6,513 bases of DNA from JBDRAU01 sp043823315 (GTDB lineage: Bacteria; Patescibacteriota; UBA1384; DTJR01): NCBI GenBank assembly GCA_043823315.1, contig JBDRAU010000069.1, positions 1-6,513 on the forward strand. The letters run 5' to 3'. The translations under genes and the position numbers were made by a program. The notes beneath the pieces are model-generated. The model did no database searches. It worked only from the letters and a program-made list of their open reading frames with translations, and was not told the DNA's origin. Below, piece after piece: positions 3,540 to 6,513 of the stretch. The number at the start of each line of letters is the position of its first letter. Position 1 is the stretch's first letter.

Positions 3540-6486
3540 TTATCGGTGTCGAGGAGGCGATGTCGGTCAATTGCTGGTCGAAACTTTTGCCATCCTTCGT
3601 TTCACCCGAAATAACGTCGGTGATCTGTTTATCGACTTGCTCTTCCACGCTTTTAACCGCCTCTTCGGGATTGTCGGTAACGGTCTTTTCATCAACTCCA
3701 GCGGCGCGCATTTCATTGATTGTATTGATGACTTCCTCGCCTTTGTCCTTGGCTTTTTCCATCTCTTGGGAGGTCGGTTCTGCGGCCGAAGCGATGGCCG
3801 TTCCAGGAGCAAAAGTGTTAACTTGAGACAAAGCCGAGCGCGATTTTTCTGGCGATGCGCCAGTCCCGAGGTTTTTGACGGCCTCAGAAAGCGTGCTTTT
3901 GACATCATCAAAGCTTTTACTGGTGCCGGTTCTGAACGATTCGGAAACCTTCTCGGCGACGGTTCGGCTCAAAGTAGCCTTGTCTTCCTTGAAGGCCTTG
4001 GCGATTTGGCTGATCGCACCGGAAGATGCATCGCGTTTATCGACGTTTTCCTTGATGGTAGTGACAATTTCCGGCGAGGCCGTTTGGGGAAGATATTTTT
4101 TGATTTGCTCAAAATCAATCTTGCCGTTTTGCGAAATTGCCGAGGCGGTTTGGGTGTTGACTCCTGCAGAAGTTAGCGTTTGAGCGATGGTGGTTTTGGA
4201 AAGGTTATTGGATTCCTTGAGGCGCTGAATATAATAAGGCGCATTTTTGTCAAAAAATGTCTGGTTTTGGGTGCGTAGCTGTTCAATTGCCCTACTGGGG
4301 GCAGATGTTCTTTGGGGAGAGGGTAGAGCCAGATTTGACTCGAGAGCGGTTTTGAGATCAGTGAAGCCCTTGGAGGCATCGCGATAATCCTGCTCGATGG
4401 CGGAATTGATTTGGGCATTGTTGAAGAGATTACCACGTTTGTAATTGGCGATGTGCTCGTAGGCGGCCTTGGGATCTTTGAAGTTGGCATTGAGGTCCTC
4501 TTGGCCGATAACACTTTGCTGTAGAGCGGTTTTCAAAACCTCGATCGGCAGGACATTCAACATTCCTTTTTGCGAAAGGGCTTTGATAGCTTCAGGATTT
4601 TTAACCTTGCCTGATTCGACAACTTGGGCGAGACGGACGATTTTTCGCGAGGCGTCGGCACGGATTGCGGCGCCCTGATCGTCAAGAAGCTGGCCGTCTT
4701 TTTGTTTTAACTGGGAAACGATTGATCTGTTGCGAAAAATCGTCGGATTGCTCGAAGCGATGATCTCCTTGATGGTTGGTGTCTTGAGGTCGGAAATCGA
4801 GTTGGCGAGCAGATTTGAGGGTCGGCTTTGGTTGGTTTTATGAGCGTTGGCGCCGATCTCGTCGACGTTTTTCTCGATCGTTGAAGATTCCCTCGAGATA
4901 AGTTGTGAGTAACTAAAACCTCTCTGGCGCGCCTGACGTTTTTCAGCAGTGATATTGCGCGAGTAGCTTTTGTTAACTGGAGCGATCAGCGATTTGGCCG
5001 CTTTGCTCTCGAGCGCTTTGTCGGTTGTAACCCCGACTTTGTTTTGTTCTTTTACTTTTATTTCGGCGTTTAGAGGTTTGGTAAGTCCCAAATTACCGGC
5101 AAAGGAGGATTTAGAAAGGGCGAGGGAAATTTTCTTGATGTCGGTTTCGATGGTAAAAGGCAGGCGGATTAGGAAAACGATCACAGCAGTTTTAAGAAGG
5201 ATGCTTAACATTAAAATCAAGCTGGAGTTTGGTATTGGGATAGTTCCCATAAGAAAGAAAATAAAGTTGACAATCGGTGCATATAGAAGAACGATTAGAA
5301 GGATCGTCCACCACTTTTTGAAGATGTTTTGAGTTTGGGGCAGGATGTAGGTGGCAAAAGCGAGCGGGGATATTATAGTTAAAATCCCAACTGCGACCGG
5401 CCTGAGTGCTAAAATGTATTCAAAAGCAAAAACTGTTACGGCAGGAATGATGAGAAAAATTATACCGATGATTCCGCCTAAAATTGTAGGAGTCTCAGGT
5501 GCTGCACCAAGTATTTTGCCCCCAAGGTCGTAAATTAATTGCATTGAGGCGAAACCCTGACCGGCTGTGTTGAATGGTAAATTCTCAAAAGGTCCGTTCA
5601 TAATGTTATAAAACGGGTGAAGGGTATGGTAGGGGGAAAAGATAGAGAGGCGATAGAGGAAATCGATTCCGCGAGAAATAAAGAAGATAACGAAAATTGA
5701 AAGATATCCGCCGATGACTGCAACAATCAGGTTTGGAATGAGTTTTTTGATTGCATAGGTGTTGACGTTGAGGTGAAAAATATTGGCAAAGGCGAAGAAA
5801 AAGAGCAGAACTACTGCCGCCAGCGCAGCGATGTTTCTGACCATTTTATAGCTACCCGAGATCCAGGAACTACCGTTTAGCTGAAGGTCGTTGGTGAGCT
5901 GAGAAAGGCCGGTTGAGCTATAAAGTCCGGAACCGCCAGAATCAGTGGCCGTACCTGCGCCAAAAACATCTTCTGAATTTATAGAATTGGTTGCTTTGCA
6001 GAGACTAGCTGAACCTCCACCGCCTGTTGTTGAACTCGTGCTTGGCAGTTCAAACTTAATATTATTGTCATAATTTGACATTGCAACCTGTTGGATAGTG
6101 CAGGTAACGTTAGTGGCAAAATCGCCGACCGCAACTGCCACAATCGCGGCCAGATCGCAAAAAGTGTTTTTGAAAAGGTTCGGGCTATTTGCGCTATCTT
6201 CAAATTTAAACAAGTCATTGCAGAACTGAGAAGGATTGGTCAATGAAGCACTTGTGGTAGGAAGACCTGAAGATTCTGTCCAGTTTTTAAAAGTATCATT
6301 GCCTTGTTGAGTATTAAAATATGGCGCTGCTTGGGCTACTGGAGCAAAAAACAAGCTCACGAAAATAGCGAGAGTTAGTATTTTTAACCCTGGAAGTGCT
6401 ATTCTGGGACCGTTGAAAAAGGTTTTCTTAGTGTCATCCTGAGTTTTTACGAAGGATCTCTGGCGAATGCCAGAACCCATATTCAT
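3535..6486 (-). CDS. VirB6/TrbL-like polytopic membrane protein with a long soluble C-terminal region
   Basis: This 983-residue protein is probably the inner-membrane platform or channel subunit of a type IV secretion or conjugation-like system. A hydrophobic segment at 35-54 ending VAQAA looks like a signal peptide. Residues 55-210 are a Ser/Thr/Asn/Gly-rich external region with four cysteines (89, 110, 129, 163) that could form disulfides. Hydrophobic helices follow at about 217-238, 248-272, 334-360, 362-383, 392-413 and 422-445. The stretch RPVAVGILTIISPLAFATYI and the following QNIFKKWW resemble the conserved 'R...ilsPlafa...p.....f.kWw' core of VirB6/TrbL proteins. Residues 450-983 are soluble, Lys/Ser/Ala-rich and mostly helical, with an acidic end, far longer than in classical VirB6. 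Two related helical units occur (ALSQKGMLNVLPIEVLKTAL at 636-655; AISQNGKIDFEQIKKYL at 783-799). The frame is open to the right edge of the window, so the true start may lie outside. The annotated ATG falls in a repeat element and has only a weak GAAGAA upstream. Confidence 0.75.
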   Translation of the reverse strand: MNMGSGIRQRSFVKTQDDTKKTFFNGPRIALPGLKILTLAIFVSLFFAPVAQAAPYFNTQQGNDTFKNWTESSGLPTTSASLTNPSQFCNDLFKFEDSANSPNLFKNTFCDLAAIVAVAVGDFATNVTCTIQQVAMSNYDNNIKFELPSTSSTTGGGGSASLCKATNSINSEDVFGAGTATDSGGSGLYSSTGLSQLTNDLQLNGSSWISGSYKMVRNIAALAAVVLLFFFAFANIFHLNVNTYAIKKLIPNLIVAVIGGYLSIFVIFFISRGIDFLYRLSIFSPYHTLHPFYNIMNGPFENLPFNTAGQGFASMQLIYDLGGKILGAAPETPTILGGIIGIIFLIIPAVTVFAFEYILALRPVAVGILTIISPLAFATYILPQTQNIFKKWWTILLIVLLYAPIVNFIFFLMGTIPIPNSSLILMLSILLKTAVIVFLIRLPFTIETDIKKISLALSKSSFAGNLGLTKPLNAEIKVKEQNKVGVTTDKALESKAAKSLIAPVNKSYSRNITAEKRQARQRGFSYSQLISRESSTIEKNVDEIGANAHKTNQSRPSNLLANSISDLKTPTIKEIIASSNPTIFRNRSIVSQLKQKDGQLLDDQGAAIRADASRKIVRLAQVVESGKVKNPEAIKALSQKGMLNVLPIEVLKTALQQSVIGQEDLNANFKDPKAAYEHIANYKRGNLFNNAQINSAIEQDYRDASKGFTDLKTALESNLALPSPQRTSAPSRAIEQLRTQNQTFFDKNAPYYIQRLKESNNLSKTTIAQTLTSAGVNTQTASAISQNGKIDFEQIKKYLPQTASPEIVTTIKENVDKRDASSGAISQIAKAFKEDKATLSRTVAEKVSESFRTGTSKSFDDVKSTLSEAVKNLGTGASPEKSRSALSQVNTFAPGTAIASAAEPTSQEMEKAKDKGEEVINTINEMRAAGVDEKTVTDNPEEAVKSVEEQVDKQITDVISGETKDGKSFDQQLTDIASSTPIK

Positions 6487-6513
6487 GGGGGATTCTTCAC
6501 GTTGCTCAGAATG
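6432..6513. repeat. Dispersed palindromic element of the TGTCATCCTGAG...CTCAGAATG type (REP/MITE-like), truncated by the window edge
   Basis: Outer arms CATCCTGAG...GAAGGATC (6435-6458) and GATTCTTC...CTCAGAATG (6491-6513) are imperfect reverse complements. Between them lie two perfect small hairpins: TCTGGC-GAAT-GCCAGA (6459-6474) and CCCAT-ATTC-ATGGG (6476-6489). The element can fold as a three-way junction. The TGTCATCCTGAG/GAAGGATC words match a palindromic repeat I recognise as common across many bacterial genomes, where it often yields spurious protein ends like 'RSF...TQDDT' or 'FAALRMT'. Here it encodes residues 1-19 of the VirB6-like reading frame, and both candidate ATG codons lie in the second inner hairpin. 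Confidence 0.75.

Noticed and set aside
3571..4176. 201-residue plus-strand ORF antisense to the VirB6-like gene's 3' part
   Set aside because: It mirrors a strong coding frame on the other strand, is rich in Phe/Gly/Arg/Leu as expected from antisense of Lys/Ser/Ala codons, and has no promoter, ribosome site or recognisable domain.
4970..5332. 120-residue plus-strand ORF opposite the membrane-helix region
   Set aside because: It is an antisense shadow of the transmembrane-coding segment, whose minus-strand frame is clearly the real one.
681..6486. Recoded TGA (alternative genetic code, as in some CPR lineages)
   Set aside because: All four genes read through cleanly with standard stops, and TGA serves as the terminal stop of the surface-protein gene at a sensible place next to the convergent gene.

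Overview
The window looks like a piece of a small-genome bacterium of the Patescibacteria/CPR type, but this is inference. The supporting points are a very large VirB6/TrbL-like membrane protein with a long soluble tail, a neighbouring zinc-protease-like protein without a signal peptide, a cell-surface protein of the 'anchor + jelly roll + Pro/Ala linker + GW-type domain' design, a promoter that predicts a leaderless mRNA, and scattered palindromic repeats. Stops are ordinary TAA and TGA, so nothing suggests TGA recoding. No marker gene (rRNA, tRNA, ribosomal protein) is present to fix the lineage.

Layout. Positions 1-462 hold no gene. They contain a near-consensus promoter firing leftward out of the window (23-51), then a hairpin-rich stretch (about 60-350) that may be a structured RNA or a cluster of palindromic repeats, and then a rightward extended -10 promoter directly before a small gene. 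That gene (463-696, +) encodes a 77-residue protein with two membrane segments. Everything else is on the minus strand. Reading in the direction of transcription (right to left) there is a 983-residue VirB6/TrbL-like polytopic protein (3535-6486), a 476-residue HExxH protein (1982-3412) and a 415-residue membrane-anchored surface protein (681-1928). The last overlaps the small plus-strand gene tail to tail by 16 bp.

How the parts may work together. The 983-residue protein has the features of the inner-membrane channel or platform component of a type IV secretion or conjugation-like machine. The adjacent HExxH protein could process components of that machine or be a substrate of it. The surface protein could act at the cell envelope. 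Same-strand order and short gaps make co-transcription possible, though candidate promoters lie before the second and third genes.

The most unusual non-coding structure is that both ends of the VirB6-like gene lie in inverted repeats. Its 5' end, including both candidate ATG codons, is inside a palindromic element of the dispersed 'TGTCATCCTGAG...CTCAGAATG' type. Its stop codon sits in the arm of a different, about 120-bp imperfect inverted repeat that fills the gap to the protease gene.
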